A stretch of 64,000 nucleotides of DNA, taken from Agapetus fuscipes (Eukaryota > Arthropoda > Insecta > Trichoptera > Glossosomatidae). The stretch is taken from positions 1,505,993 through 1,569,992 of the forward strand of contig OX637357.1 of assembly GCA_951799405.1 (NCBI GenBank). The letters run 5' to 3'. The notes below the pieces were generated by a model. The model worked only from the letters and a program-made list of their open reading frames with translations. It was not told the origin of the DNA and searched no databases. Numbering within the stretch: position 1 is the stretch's first letter; every line of letters begins with the position of its first letter. A program made the translations under genes and the position numbers. Positions 49,797-61,700 of this stretch are shown piece after piece.

Positions 49797-50262
49797 TGAT
49801 CTATAATCTAAGTCGCGAGATATATTAAGTACATTTAAGATTCATATTACATGCATCACACATGCCGCATGTGAACCTACAACATAAAAACCCAAATCTC
49901 AAATGAACATACAACCTGTAACTCTTGTGTCCTTTCCTGAAACAGGGTTGACATTTAAAAAGTGAACTATTTTTTACTGTATGGGTGGTCAGCTGCATAC
50001 CAACCTATAAGTTAAGGAACATGCACAATGAAGTACATTTTTGAAATAAACAAATCATAATATGTATAAATATTAAAAACAAATACAAAATTCTAATTTA
50101 CAATTAAAAACAAGACTCCTAGCCCTACCCGCCAACAGTACAGATCAACCGCCATTTATTTCCTTACATACTTCTTTTATTTCAAGCAGTCATAACCTTC
50201 TTCGTACAAGCTCTTCTTTAATTATGGCTCTGGATATTCCATTCATTCGCTATTTCAAAAAT
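49797..50262 (-). mobile_element. LINE-A1 3' end: T-unit (49797-50040), 3' UTR and coding stub
   Basis: Minus-strand order is coding stub with ERMNGIS-like complement (50262), WR.I block, AT-rich UTR, T-unit; same as 15175-15605. Confidence 0.7.
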
Positions 50263-50264
50263 TC

Positions 50265-50368
50265 TTACAGATATTCCCTGAAACATGGGTGACGTTACAA
50301 AAGTGAACCAATCTTTTTTTAGAATTAAGATGGTCAACCTCATACCAACCTGTCAAGGAAATAATCAT
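50265..50368 (-). repeat. T-unit 5'-half fragment
   Basis: CAGATATTCCCTGAAACATG and GTCAACCTCATACCAACC. Confidence 0.6.
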
Positions 50369-50369
50369 T

Positions 50370-50970
50370 TCATTTATAATAAATCACTGTAACGACTTTT
50401 TATCATCGCTTCTTTTTTGTTGTTTTTTCTTTCTCTCACCTCCCTAATAACGCAATCTTTCATTTTCATGAAATTTCCCTGCTTTCATTCTTTCACTTCT
50501 TTCATTCTTTCGCTTCTTTCACCACCTAGCCTGCCCATTAACGCTCAGGTAATATCTCGCGAAAAGTACAACAGCAGTGCTTCAAGTATAAACATTGTGA
50601 AAATCGAAAATGTATGGAATTTATGACGGTACTCCTGGGGAGTGACTTTGTTTTCATGCATTTTTTTTCGATTTTCGCAAACCTTAATACTCGCCGTACT
50701 GTAGAGCAGGGATTTTATGGATATCCGTATTCGAAATCGAAATTTTCGGATATCCGAGATAAATAAATATCCGTATTCGAAATCGAAACATTTGGATATC
50801 AGAAATAACTAAATATCTGTGTCTGTAACCGGAGCCTATATAACAGTTTCGGGTAACAGTAAAATATAAATAACGAATGTTAAATTCAATTTCAATATAA
50901 AAAAAATAAAACATTCTACTTACAAACATTTTTTTTTTATAAAACAAATTTTCAGTGATAAAGATGATCT
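50370..50970. other. Unassigned spacer with a short GGATATCCG repeat
   Basis: GTATTCGAAATCGAAA occurs twice (50730 and 50773) within CGGATATCC-type palindromes; nothing else recognised. Confidence 0.4.
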
Positions 50971-50971
50971 T

Positions 50972-51268
50972 GATATGTTTGTTATTTATTTGGTGAGCGC
51001 TGTTTTTGTGTGTATCACACCTCAAGGGCCCTCTGCGAGCTTGTTTGTTGCTGTAGATAGCGCCTCAAGCAAGACCCAGTTGTTGTAAGGTTGGATGGAC
51101 CTTTCAGTGACCAATCTTTGGTAAAAGTTTATGAAGTGTTCAACCCAGCGAAGAGCGCATTTGGAAATATAAATTATATATTTTTTGTGCTCCTCCGGGA
51201 TTTGAATCCACAACCTTCTATTTAAGAGTCCGAAGTGCTGCCACTGGAGTACGGACCGGTCCAAGAGA
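50972..51268 (-). mobile_element. SINE-1 copy without 5S head
   Basis: TTTGGTGAGCGCTGTTTTTG to GAGTACGGACCGGTCCAAG. Confidence 0.8.
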
Positions 51269-51329
51269 TCCATGATGTTTCATGTTTGAAGTTTTCAAGT
51301 CATCCAGTTTTTATAATTTTTTCACAGTT

Positions 51330-51460
51330 TCATCAAAATCATCTTTATCATTTCACTTTCACGCTGAAGAAGCCCATCGTAGACACGGGCGAAACGTCCG
51401 GAAGATCACGCTCCCACAGGCTACGGCGAAAGATCTCGAAATCTATCCTATTTATTAAAA
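51330..51460 (+). mobile_element. H-family copy
   Basis: Core at 51364-51399, then GATCACGCTCCCACAGGCTA, shared with 17955-17985. Confidence 0.55.
51364..51399 (+). ncRNA. Hammerhead-like core
   Basis: CTGAAGA, stem GCCC/GGGC with an 11-base loop, then GAAACGTCC. Confidence 0.45.
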
Positions 51461-51544
51461 ACATAATTCAGAAACCGGAGTGGCATTGGCAAAAGCGTAC
51501 CAAGTTGTAAAACATGGGGAGTCAGCCTCGCGCAATATGTTTCC

Positions 51545-52027
51545 TCAATAATGATTGCAAGACTTATAGGTTGGTATCAGGCTGACAACTAATACTGTAA
51601 AAAATAGTGCACTTCGGCCAATGCCACCCTTGTTTCAGGAAAGGTCGGCAAGAGTTACAGGATTACTGTTCATTTGACATCGTTTTTTTTTTTTATTGTA
51701 ATTCCACATGTGAACTTATACGTGTCTGCTTACGAGAACGCATGTAATATGAATCTTAAATGTCAATATGTTTTTGCCATTTCTAATCTAATCTTATCTA
51801 GTTGCAAAGATATTTATCATTTGAGATTCATATTAAATGCATTTCCACAAGCAGACACGCATAATTTCGCGCTCACACATGCCGCATGTGGACCTACAAT
51901 ATAAAAACCCAATCTCAAATGAACACAAGCCCTGCAACTCTTGACGACCTTTCCTGAAACAGGGGTGACATTGATAAAGTGAACCATATTTACAGCATGG
52001 ATGGTCAGCTTCATACCAACCTATAAC
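51545..52027. repeat. Two T-units tail to tail (51545-51795 plus, 51790-52027 minus)
   Basis: The copies meet at TCTAATCTAATCTTATCTA, so both share one tail microsatellite. Confidence 0.75.
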
Positions 52028-52090
52028 CTTGGCCTTAGCCGCCTACATTACAGATCAGCCGCCATTTTTTGCCTGCATTCCTTTTTGCAA
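52028..52090 (-). repeat. LINE-A1 3' UTR stub
   Basis: AGCCGCCTACATTACAGATC, the start of the LINE-A1 UTR, next to a T-unit but with most of the UTR deleted. Confidence 0.55.
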
Positions 52091-52368
52091 ATTTATTTAA
52101 TAAGAAGTAATAATAGCATCCCTACTGTAGAGCCATAAATTACCCGAGATTACGGGGAAACGAAGAAAGAATAAGGAGAAGAAGTTAGCGGGGAAGCCAG
52201 GCACGCATCGGTGCACTTCCTGGAGGAGGTTTCATCCAGAGGGAGCCGGAGGTGGCGGGCAGGAAGCGGGAGGAACGTGTGGAAGACGAGGAACACTTCT
52301 TATTTATTTATTAGAAGAATAAGAAGAAATTAATCTTACTGAAAGCCATGTATGAACTAGCCTAAACA
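52091..52368. other. Unassigned spacer
   Basis: GC-richer segment 52190-52290; no recognised feature. Confidence 0.35.
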
Positions 52369-52369
52369 C

Positions 52370-52500
52370 TTTATTGATTTTAATATGTTAGTACACATTC
52401 TAGCATACTTTGTAAGCGCGAACTCGTACGTGTCTGCTCGTGAGAATGCAGGTTATATGAATTTGAAATGCTCATAAATCTCTGCAACTTAGATTATAGT
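52370..52500 (+). repeat. T-unit 3' half
   Basis: TGTAAGCGCGAACTCGTACG to TGCAACTTAGATTATAG. Confidence 0.65.
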
Positions 52501-52684
52501 TCAAACTTGTGTTTCTGATTCTGAAAAAGCAGAAATATGTAACGCGTAAAATGTGAAAATAAAGTGAACAAAGTTACATTTGAATAAGATGGAAAAGGAA
52601 ACAAACATAAAGGTTTTATTTTCTTTCCGTTGTAATGAAGAAAATACTGGCGTATTTCGAGTTAGTATACCACAGTACTTTAGG

Positions 52685-52760
52685 TGACAGGGTAGAAAGG
52701 CAAAGTGACAAAACAACATGACATAACGACAATTGACAGAACATCACATGACAAATAATA
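52685..52760 (-). repeat. 15-bp minisatellite remnant
   Basis: ACATGACATAACGACA-type units; interrupted by the SINE-1 that follows. Confidence 0.5.
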
Positions 52761-53182
52761 ATAATATTACGATGATTTATTTGGTGAGCGCTTTTTTTGT
52801 GTGTATCACACCTCAAGAGGCCTGTGCGAGCTTGGTCATCGTTGTAAAAAACGTCAATTTTCAAGCAAGACCCAGTTGTTGTAAGTTTGGATGGACCTTT
52901 CAGTGAGCGGTCTTTGGTAAAGGTTTATGAATTTTTCAAGCCAGCGACGAGCACATTTGTAAATATAAATGGTATATTTTTGTGCTCCACCGGGATTCAA
53001 CTCCACAACCTTCCATTTACTAGTCTAAAGTGTTGCCACTGGACTACAGACCGGTCCAAAGAAATGCTAACAACACGCGGTGTACTTAGCGGTCACCCAT
53101 CCAAGTAGCATCCGCGCCCAATGTTGCTTAACTTCGGTGATCTGATGAGAACCGGTGCTTTCAACATGGTATCGTCGTTGAC
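52755..53182 (-). mobile_element. SINE-1 full-length copy, minus strand
   Basis: Tail (AAT)n, body, tRNA part (GGACTACAGACCGGTCC), 5S head 53066-53182 with CCATCCAAGTAGCATCCGCG. Good agreement with 16851-17276 throughout. Confidence 0.85.
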
Positions 53183-53580
53183 AAAATTGACATTACATCA
53201 CAATTGAATCACATACTATCTCATCACAAAACATCACATTGATAATACAACAAAAGAATAAAATATCACATGACAAAACATCGAACACATCATGTCATTC
53301 TGCCATGTGTCGTTATGTCACTGTGTTGTTCTAAAAACCCCTGACTAAGCAGCACATAAAGAACAACATCTTCCCACGTAATTCCCGAATGAGACGCATA
53401 ATATGGCGTGTGAAAGAATAATAAATGTTTGTGTTGTGTATGATGTCTGTGATGTTTTGTCATTGTAATGTATTGTCATTGTGATGTAATGCCATGTGAG
53501 TTTTTTCATGTGTCATTTTGTCCATTTGTCGTTATGTCATGAGTCGTTTTGCCACTGTGCTGCTCTGTCATGGAAGCAGT
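53183..53580. repeat. 15-bp minisatellite, degenerate, both orientations
   Basis: Minus-type ACATCACA units to 53295, then plus-type TGCCATGTGTCGTTATGTCA units at 53299-53330 and 53440-53580. Confidence 0.5.
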
Positions 53581-54080
53581 ACTTTCATATGAAATCCAAC
53601 CAAAGCGCTTTAACAAAAATGTAAGGAAACTGTAACGCTTACCAGAGGCGCTGTAAGTATTTGTAGTTTAATCTTGTTTCATGCTAGGAGTACAGGATAA
53701 GTTATACGTAAAAAGATTCTGGTTAAATCCGATTCCATTACAGACATACGTCGCACCATCCAGAGATGATAACATTTGAATGACATGCTTGCATGTATAC
53801 AAATGAATGACATTCAATCGAGTGAAGAATATGTCAGATCTCATACCTTGGCAGATCCTCAAAAGAAAACTAACTTCAAGTGAAGTGGTTAGTGTAAGGT
53901 TAACCCCTTTTAGCGGGGAGTGGTGCTGTCAGATTGACGCAGCTTTGCCGTCAAATACGCACTTATTTTGGGGACCGCGCTTTCCAGATTGCGTGACCGA
54001 TGGACTGAAACACACAACCACCCGGAGTGAGGGTTTCGAAATCTGTTGGCATTTTAAAGATAGCACTGAAACAGCACCTT
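53581..54080. other. Mostly unassigned; SINE-2 fragment at 53846-53911
   Basis: CTTCAAGTGAAGTGGTTAGT is SINE-2 body; the remainder has no recognised identity. Confidence 0.4.
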
Positions 54081-54082
54081 TA

Positions 54083-54770
54083 TACTGTAACTGTAACTCT
54101 CTCGCCATACCGCTAGGGGTGGCCAGAGCCGTTGCAGAGTTGCCTCCATTTTTTCCTATCCTTACGTACCTCTTTCAATTCATTCATATCCATCACCTTT
54201 TTCATGCATTTTCTTCTTTTACGCTCGCTTTGTACATCCCATTCTTTCACAATCTGCTCAATCTGATCACTTCATACTTTTCTCGGTCGTCCCTTACCTA
54301 TTTTTCCTTTCAAACTGCCTCTGAATTCATACTTTGGCACCCCATCATCATTCATTCTTTCCACATGCCCAAACCATCTCATCACATTCTTTTGTACCTT
54401 AAATTTCACATCCTCTTTCAAATTTCATTCTTTCTTAACCCATCCATTCCTCACTCTATCCCTCAGAGTTTTTCCTGTCATGCTTCTCAAATGCTTCATT
54501 TCCACCGTACATATTTTACTTACTTCGCTATTATTCACTGTCCATGCTTCACTTCCATACATCATAGTCGGTATCAATATGCCATTGTGTACCGCCATTC
54601 TCAGATCTATCGTCTATCGCTTGTTCTTTGCTATTCTTCCCATTGCACCGACCAGTTGCTTTCCCTTACACACCCTATTCTCAAGTTCCCTTGTCATCTT
54701 CCCATTATTTTCAAACATACATCCCAAATAACTAAATTCATCCAAAATTTAGACTATATTACACAATTAT
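54083..54770 (-). pseudogene. LINE-A2 3' segment, longest copy (~690 bp)
   Basis: Minus strand from 54770: codons of the region after the RT domain (YGSEAWTV-like at 54545; MTGKTLRDRVRNEW-like near 54465; KVQKNVMRWFGHVERM-like near 54370; IKEWDVQ-like near 54240), ending in a GTAACTGTAACTCTC tail at 54090. Several stops and shifts. The long plus-strand frame over the same bases is a shadow. Confidence 0.7.
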
Positions 54771-54789
54771 AACTATAAAGTGTCTCATT

Positions 54790-54870
54790 CGTGATTGGGA
54801 GGGCGCCTTGAGGTGTGACATACACAAAAACGGCGCTCTTTTATCGTGTAGAAGATAGAATAAATCATCC
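54790..54870 (+). repeat. SINE-1 3' tail fragment
   Basis: CGCCTTGAGGTGTGACATAC and AATAAATCATCCTCG. Confidence 0.55.
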
Positions 54871-54892
54871 TCGTATATATGTATCTGCAAAA

Positions 54893-54960
54893 ATGTTTCC
54901 ACATGCGACCCTTTCAGGGGCAAAGCGGTAAAAAGTTGCACTTTATGTGCAGCTTAGTTG
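54893..54960 (+). repeat. SINE-2 3' fragment
   Basis: CCACATGCGACCCTTTCAGG to TTTATGTGCAGCTTAGTTG. Confidence 0.6.
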
Positions 54961-55245
54961 TGTTTTGTAATCGACTGTCATGCAAGAGTGTCGAGTGTTG
55001 AGTGACGGTGCGCAGGTCTGCATACGACATACGAGTTGAGGACTTGTATGTAGCTCGGTCTTTGCATACGGGAACATAAAAGCACGGAGCCTACAGACAA
55101 ACAAGCAGCACATAGAGTAAACATCGTGGGTATGTGCCGCGTGTGCATGCTGAATACATACTGACATGTAGGGCTTGAGGGTTGAATAAAATATAAAACA
55201 ATTCCTACAGGTATGAATGAAAAAACGGATTTCAAAAGTGCTAAA
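54961..55245. other. Unassigned spacer
   Basis: No recognisable feature. Confidence 0.35.
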
Positions 55246-55249
55246 TTCC

Positions 55250-55497
55250 TTAACTTACAGGTTGGTATGCGGCTGACCACCCATGTTGTAGAAAATGGTT
55301 CACTTCGTCAATGTCACCCCTGTTTCAGGGAATGTCTTCAAGAGTTGCAGAGTGTATGTTCATTTGAGATTTGGGTTTTTATATTGTAGGTCCACATGCG
55401 GCATGTGTTAGCGCGAACTAATACGTGTCGGCTTGTGAAAATGCATATTAGGTTAGTTCTTAATATTACATATCTTTGCAGCTTAGGTTAGATTAGA
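55250..55497 (+). repeat. T-unit copy
   Basis: TTCCTTAACTTACAGGTTGG start; tail AGCTTAGGTTAGATTAGA. Confidence 0.8.
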
Positions 55498-55597
55498 AGA
55501 AAAAATCTATTTAGAATATTCGAGCAAATACTCACGGAATAACGAACAAATACAAGTACCATTTTGGCCCTTTTTATAGAGAGAGTAAGGATCTGAT

Positions 55598-55852
55598 CTA
55601 AATCTAAATCTAAGCTGCAAAGATATGTATCATTTGAGATTCATATTAAATGCATTCCCACAAGCAGACATGCATAATTTTGCGCTAACACATGCCGCAT
55701 GTAGACCTACAATATAAAAAACCCAATCTCAAATGAACATAAGCCCTGCAACTCTTGCCGACCTTCCCTGAAGCAGGGGTGACATTGGTAAAGTGAACCA
55801 TTTTTTACAGTATGGGTGGTCAGCCGCATACCAACCTATCAGTCAAGGAATC
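55598..55852 (-). repeat. T-unit copy with (TCTAAA) tail
   Basis: Tail CTAAATCTAAATCTAAGCTG; full-length. Confidence 0.8.
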
Positions 55853-57245
55853 ATTCATTAAATTTTGGGGACTGGCACATGCCAGACATTGACCAAATAT
55901 TATATTTAGAATATTCGTGCAAATACAAGTATCATCTAGAGACACAGACGCACTCACACAAGTAAAAACTCACAGCCACACAATCACACATTCATAACAG
56001 TATTATATCTAAAGTATATTTGTACAGCATACCTTTACATTTTGAATGATAGACATGCATTTTTCACCCCTGTTTTGCGTACATTTGCCTCTATTGAGCT
56101 CCCACCCCTGTCTGCATATACAATACTTGTAGTACAACACATCCATCCATCCATTTCCCCGCTCCCCACTAGAACAGGTTTCCATATTTCTGTAGCCAAC
56201 CTCTCTTCACTCCAGGAGTCGCAGGCAGTTGAATTTTTAATGCAAGATGAGCCCCTTACCCAGGAAGGTACACGACTTTACACGTTTTAACTCAAACAAA
56301 GCATTTCATTTTTTTAATACGGAAAGTAATACGCTCACCAGATGCGCTATGCATGTTTTCATATATTTTTTAGTAGCTTTGAACGTAAAACTTTGGGACG
56401 CCTTCAAGGCATACTACCTACTGGTACAACTACGTGAAATATGTTTAACCAGAAAAGTACAATCCCAGAGACTAGAGAGCCTACTGACTTGAATTACGAG
56501 GCATTCGTTATTTGAGTTAAGTTTTTGAGAAAGTTTTTTTTATTTTTTTATTATACGAAAAACAACAGCACATATTAATTACATAGAAAGAATATCAGTG
56601 AACAAAGTATAAGGCCGATTGCAGTTTTTCAGTTTTATAAATTAGTAATATAAAATAATATGCCAGAATAGCAACAAGAGTATAAAAAAATTATAAAAAC
56701 CATATCAACAAAACAATTTTTAAAAAATCAGAACCAGTTAAAAGTTTACCCTAAATCAGCCGTTTTTTGTTTCTTGATTGAGGGTATAAAAGAGCCTTAA
56801 GGAGTCCAGTCTCACACCAACCACTTTCAGTTGAAGTGAGGGTTTCCCAGCTCCCGGGGGGGCTGGACAAAACGCACACCAACTCACACAGACACACAAT
56901 TACACATACGCAACAATATGATCAAATAAACTACCAAACATAATTTTAACTGTCGAGTTATTTTATTCACAAACCATGTGACAGACGAATCATTTGACTT
57001 GTTCGTATATTGAATTGGACTCAATATAAAACCTCCGAAGCTATAAAACTTTTATTTCAAGTCGAGCATATAATGTAATAGGACTCTATGCCTTACTATG
57101 CAGGTAATATATATATTTAGTATGTACTCGTGCTGGTACAAGAAGCTTCCCGATATCCAATCTTATTTTTTATTCTGGAATATTCCAGGGATCTCGTGGC
57201 GTGATCGGGTCACCAACGTGGAAACTCTGTGCTTCATCTTTAATA
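55853..57245. other. Unassigned region; SINE-2 fragment at 56797-56868
   Basis: AT-rich DNA with small frames lacking domains. ACCAACCACTTTCAGTTGAA (56815) is SINE-2, minus strand. Confidence 0.45.
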
Positions 57246-57247
57246 TA

Positions 57248-57640
57248 TTATCTAAGTTGCAAAGTTGATATATGAAAATTTAATTTAATCTTAAATGCGC
57301 GTCCAAAAACAGATACATGAAATAATGTGTACTTAACCTCAAATGAACATAAAACTTGTTCCTTTTGGCGACCTTCCACTAAACCAATCTTATCTAAGAT
57401 GCAAAGATATGTAACATAAAGGATTCACATTATTTTCATTCTCACAAGAAGACACGTATAAGTTTGCGCTTAAACATGCCGCATGTGGGTTTGCAATATA
57501 AAAACACGAATCTCAAATCAACAAAGACCCTGCAACTCCTGCCGACCTTTCCTGAAATAGCGGTGACATTGCCAAAGTGAACCGTCTTCTACAGCATCGG
57601 TGATCAGTCTCATACTAACCTATAAGTCAAGGAATACAAA
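57248..57640 (-). repeat. T-unit copies: partial 57248-57385, full 57392-57636
   Basis: TATCTAAGTTGCAAAGTTGA begins the partial one; the full one ends CTATAAGTCAAGGAATAC. Confidence 0.7.
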
Positions 57641-57714
57641 ATAATAAATGAATTCCAGAAAATAGCTCAGACCTGCTAAAAAGAGAAAAATTATGTGAAA
57701 CATGTAAAATTTCA

Positions 57715-57990
57715 GTCCGGTCGATAGTTCAGTTGGTAGGGTTCTTATAGTCCATGCTAAAAACTCGGGTTCAAATCCCACCGAAACGTCAGAAATGATT
57801 TTCCCTGAAAATAAGGAACCCGCAAGGCGTACTGAGCATTCACAAGAAAGGAGTACCAGGCTTTTCAGGAGCTTGGAATATCTCAGCTTCAAGTGCAAGT
57901 ATTGGCATAGGTACGGTACCCTTACCTGTAAAAATAAATAGGTTCATTCACCACGTGCGATCCTTCAAGGGGGAACGCGACAAGATATTT
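57715..57990 (+). mobile_element. SINE-2 copy
   Basis: CGGTCGATAGTTCAGTTGGT, then the B-box-like CGGGTTCAAATCCCACC; ends in ACGCGACAAGATAT without the terminal block. Confidence 0.75.
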
Positions 57991-58214
57991 TGTTATTTTT
58001 TTTACAAAATTTAAAACCAAACTTCAAAGTAATCGTTCCTTCACAGTATCCCAACTCGAGAAAAGTCTCTGATTTGAAATTCATCATGCGAGAAAACTCA
58101 TCAGAAACTTGATTATGTATTGGAAAAGTTCCCTTCGCGGTGAAAGTACATATGCTGCATATAAAGTCCCTGAAACCACTGTTATACTTTACGTTTTTTT
58201 CTTTTATTTAGTTG

Positions 58215-58340
58215 ACTTGAAAAAGGTGATGGTTATGGATCAATTGAAAAAGGTAAACAAGTATAGGAAATATGGAGGCATATGTGCAGAGGCCCTGGCC
58301 ACCCCTAATGGAAAGGTGACAGAGTTATAGTTATGGTAAA
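58215..58340 (+). repeat. LINE-A2 3' fragment
   Basis: Degenerate MKKVM-like codons, then GGCCACCCCTAATGGAAAGG and a GTTATAGTTATGG tail. Confidence 0.5.
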
Positions 58341-58364
58341 CTAGATATATGAGGGACTAGATAT

Positions 58365-59000
58365 ATGAGGGAAGGTCGGCAAAAGTTGTGGGGCTTATGT
58401 TCATTTGAGGTTTGGATTTTATTTGTAAGTACACATTCAGCATTTGTAAGCGCGAACTACACTTGTTGGTTTGTGGGCTTACATCTGAGAGCTTTAAATG
58501 AATATATCCTTGCAACTTAGATTATTATAGATCAGTTTTTTTCCCGACTATTTGATCCTCCTTGCCTTATAGGTTGATATGCGTCTGACCTACCATGCAA
58601 TAGAAAATGGGTCACTTTGCCAGTGTCACCGATGTTTCAGTGAATGTCGGCAAGAGTTGCAGGGTGTATATTCATTTTAGATTCGGGTTTTTATGTTGAA
58701 GTTCACACGCGGCGTGTGCAAGCGCGAATTAATACGTTTTGCTTATAAGAGTGCATATAATATTTCATCATAATGTGAATCCCTAATGTAACATATCTTT
58801 ACAACTTAGATTAGATAAAATCCTACACTTGCTCCTGTAAGTATTGAAAGCTTTCTGTTTCAGGGAAGGTCGGCAAGAGTTGCAGGGCGTATGTTCACAT
58901 GAGATTGAGTTTGTTTGTTACATGCGGCGTGTGTGTGAGCGCAAACTTATAAATATCTGCTTGTGGAAATGCATTTAATATGACTCTTAAATGTATCATT
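58365..59000 (+). repeat. Three plus-strand T-units in series (58365-58535, 58560-58820, 58858-59000)
   Basis: The first and third are 5' truncated at GGGAAGGTCGGCAA; the middle one starts TCCTCCTTGCCTTATAGGTT. Confidence 0.75.
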
Positions 59001-59089
59001 GGCTCCTTTCGGCTAAAATATAAATAAATGACACGTCTCCATAACGGGATAAGAAAAACAAGGACAGGAGGAAGGGAACGCAACGCAAC

Positions 59090-59405
59090 TAAACTTCACT
59101 TAAAACGTAACTTCTTGCCGCGTTATCCCCGAAGGTGTCGCATGTGGCGAGTTGAATCTATTTACTTTTACAATTAAGCAGGCCGGCCTTACGCCAACCA
59201 CTTCAGTTGAAGTGGGGGTTTCTCAGCTTCGGAGAGGGGGTTGGTACTCATTTCTTGTGAAGGCTGAGTAAACCTTTCCGGTATTTTATTTTGGGGTTTT
59301 GAAATAAGCACCGAAACGGAAATCATTTCTGACACCTACGGTGGGATTCGAGCTCGGGCACTCGGTATGGAATTCTAGCACTCTACCAACTGAGCTATCG
59401 ACCGG
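59090..59405 (-). mobile_element. SINE-2 full-length copy
   Basis: TAAAACGTAACTTCTTGCCG to CCAACTGAGCTATCGACCGG. Confidence 0.8.
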
Positions 59406-59494
59406 ACAGGGAAAGGAATGGAAATGTAATATTCATACAAAACACGTAAAGTATCTATTGAACAAACAAAAAAAAGGATAAATCACAATATATG

Positions 59495-59705
59495 TGACGC
59501 TTTGTGGTGTTTCATTAAATCTACATATCGCTGCCTTAGTTCTTGTTTACCGTATACACCATTGAGAAAAAATTTCATGAGCAATGTTTGCATGTGTACT
59601 GGACCAATGTGTCTTATGAAAACAAGAATTTTATTTAAAAAATATTTAAAAGAACTCTCACATTATCGAGTTTTACGGTTTTTCTTAGCGCAGATTGTGT
59701 AGAAT
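59495..59705 (+). repeat. E4 copy (uninterrupted at the MITE-1 site)
   Basis: TTGCATGTGTACTGGACCAA is the empty site matching the MITE-1 insertion at 22802. Confidence 0.7.
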
Positions 59706-60160
59706 TTGATTCATAAGACAACTGCATGGAAAAGTCGTATTTGACAAGATTGGCGTATACGATAAACAAGAACTGGGGGAGCGATATATTTCTCAGGAAA
59801 TGGGCAATACTTTGATAATGAACCGAGTATAATGTACAATATATCGACGGTTAAAAGGAAGTATAGGATAAGTGACGTTTTGGTCAAAAATGAGTTATGA
59901 ATGCTATCCCACTTAAAATTTTCCGCTCTTTCTAATGCTCTAACTCACATAGCTCTACGATGATTTTTTTGTTGTTTATGCCCAAGCAAACAACTGCGTT
60001 TTCGAAGTATAATTTAGGTGTAACCGACAAGACTTTGGTCTTTTTATGTCCTAAAGACGCTTGTGGCATAAAAAAATGTTAAACAACATTAATATGAATG
60101 CCAATAAATGCCTTTTTATTAATTTTACATCTGTTTTGATTTTAACGATATGATAAATTC
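59706..60160. other. Unassigned spacer
   Basis: ATATCGACGGTTAAAAG near 59841 recurs inverted near 60500 (CTTTTAACCGTCGATAT), bracketing the T-unit region; no gene. Confidence 0.4.
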
Positions 60161-60161
60161 C

Positions 60162-60400
60162 GATTCCTTGACTTATAGGTTGGTATGAGGCTTACCACTC
60201 ATGCTGTAAAAAATGGTTCACTTTGCCATTGTCACCCCTGTTACAGGGAAGGTCGGCAAGAGTTGCAGGGCTTACGTTCATTTGAGATTGGGTTTCATAT
60301 TGTAGGTCCACATGCGGCATGTGCGAGCGCAAAATTATGCATTTAATATGAATCTCTAATGATACCTATCTTTGGAACTTAGATTAAGATTTAGATTAGA
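60162..60400 (+). repeat. T-unit copy
   Basis: TTCCTTGACTTATAGGTTGG to a TTAGATTTAGATTAGAT tail. Confidence 0.8.
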
Positions 60401-60855
60401 TAAACAATAAAAAAAAGTAAAGCCATTATTCTGCAATCTCAAACTTTAAACTGCTGTCCTGAACAATTTAGTTTTTGTCGCTTGTGCCCTATACCCTTTT
60501 AACCGTCGATATGGAATACATCCCATCAATTTCCGGCTCATGAATCGCTTTAGGAGTAAACCAACCACACTCAGTAAACAAATATAATACAACGAATGCT
60601 AAGCAAACACTCAAGTGTTCGTGTTTTTGAAATTCACAATTTGAAAAAAAAATGTTTCACGTATTTTTTTACAGATTTGAATATTCACGTACGCACGCTT
60701 TTCGATTTAAAATAAATACCGCGAAAAAAATTCTGCGCAAACACATATCACAGCGTTTCTTTGATGTACTTGTACGCTGTTTTTTTTTTCGATTTTTTGT
60801 ATAAATACATACCAAGGTTTCAATGTAAATATTATGTGGAATTAATATAATTTTT
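60401..60855. other. Unassigned AT-rich spacer
   Basis: No recognisable feature beyond the inverted match to 59841. Confidence 0.35.
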
Positions 60856-60856
60856 A

Positions 60857-60960
60857 GTCGATAGAACAGTTGGTAGAGTGCTTGCATTCCATGCTGACAG
60901 AACGGGTTTGAATCACTCCGTGGGTATAGTATAGGTGGTCAGCCTAATACCAACCTTTAA
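60857..60960 (+). repeat. SINE-2 head joined to a T-unit edge
   Basis: AGTCGATAGAACAGTTGGTA and a decayed B box, then ATAGGTGGTCAGCCTAATAC (T-unit, minus). Confidence 0.5.
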
Positions 60961-60964
60961 GTCT

Positions 60965-61190
60965 AAAATCTAAATCTAAATCTAAGCTGCAAAGATATGT
61001 ATCATTTGAGATACATAGTAAATGCATTCCCACAAGCAGACACGCATAATTTCGCGCTCACACATGCCGCATGAGGACCTACAATATAAAAAAAAACCCA
61101 ATCTCAAATGAACATTAGCCCTGCAACTCTTTTGGCCCTTTCCTGACGCAGGGTTACATTGTAAAAATGAACCTTTGGCAATTTTCACAA
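60965..61190 (-). repeat. T-unit copy with (TCTAAA) tail
   Basis: AAAATCTAAATCTAAATCTA tail; 3' half intact, 5' end decayed. Confidence 0.75.
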
Positions 61191-61221
61191 ATCCCTTTTA
61201 TTTTTCTGTACTTTTGTAATT

Positions 61222-61365
61222 GCTTTACCGGTCCGTACCGGTTGATTGTTCAGTGGTAACACTTCGGACTCTGAATGGAAGGTTGTGGGTTCGAATCCCG
61301 GCGGAATGCATTTAATATGAACCTCAAATGATACATATCTTTGCAACTTAGATTTAGACTAAGAA
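61222..61365 (+). repeat. SINE-1 tRNA part (61222-61306) joined to a T-unit tail (61307-61365)
   Basis: GTGGGTTCGAATCCCGGCGG, then GCATTTAATATGAACCTCAA. Confidence 0.6.
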
Positions 61366-61499
61366 TAGTACATGGAATACTCGTACATCAAAGCTTAAAC
61401 ATTTATTGAACCATATATCGGAGGAAGTTGTCAGAATCAAGTAATTATAAAGTTTGATAGATGGAATATATGTAATAATAATAAGAATAATATTAATAT

Positions 61500-61700
61500 A
61501 AGTTGGAGGCTTTCACGGAAGGCGTTTGACATTTCAGAGTTGCCTTCCTGTATCTGTTGATGTGGTCTATTAGGGCTGGAGCTTCCGGACGTTTCGCCCA
61601 TACCACTTTTGATGTGATGCTATCATCACACTGAAGAAGCTCATCTCAAATATAGGCGAAACGTACTGAAGCTCCAGCTTTAATAGACCTCGGCATCAAA
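61500..61700. mobile_element. H-family inverted pair
   Basis: Plus core at 61631-61664 (CTGAAGA ... GGCGAAACGT) and a minus GGGCGAAACGTCC at 61587-61600, with GAGCTTCCGGACGTTTCGCC against ACGTACTGAAGCTCCAGC; the two halves face each other across ~40 bases. Confidence 0.5.
61631..61664 (+). ncRNA. Hammerhead-like core, weak stem
   Basis: CTGAAGA and GCGAAACGT are kept; stem II (GC/GC) is short. Confidence 0.35.

Noticed and set aside
53807..54772. 321-codon plus-strand frame
   Set aside because: Shadow of minus-strand LINE-A2 codons; composition is His/Ser/Phe-rich low information.
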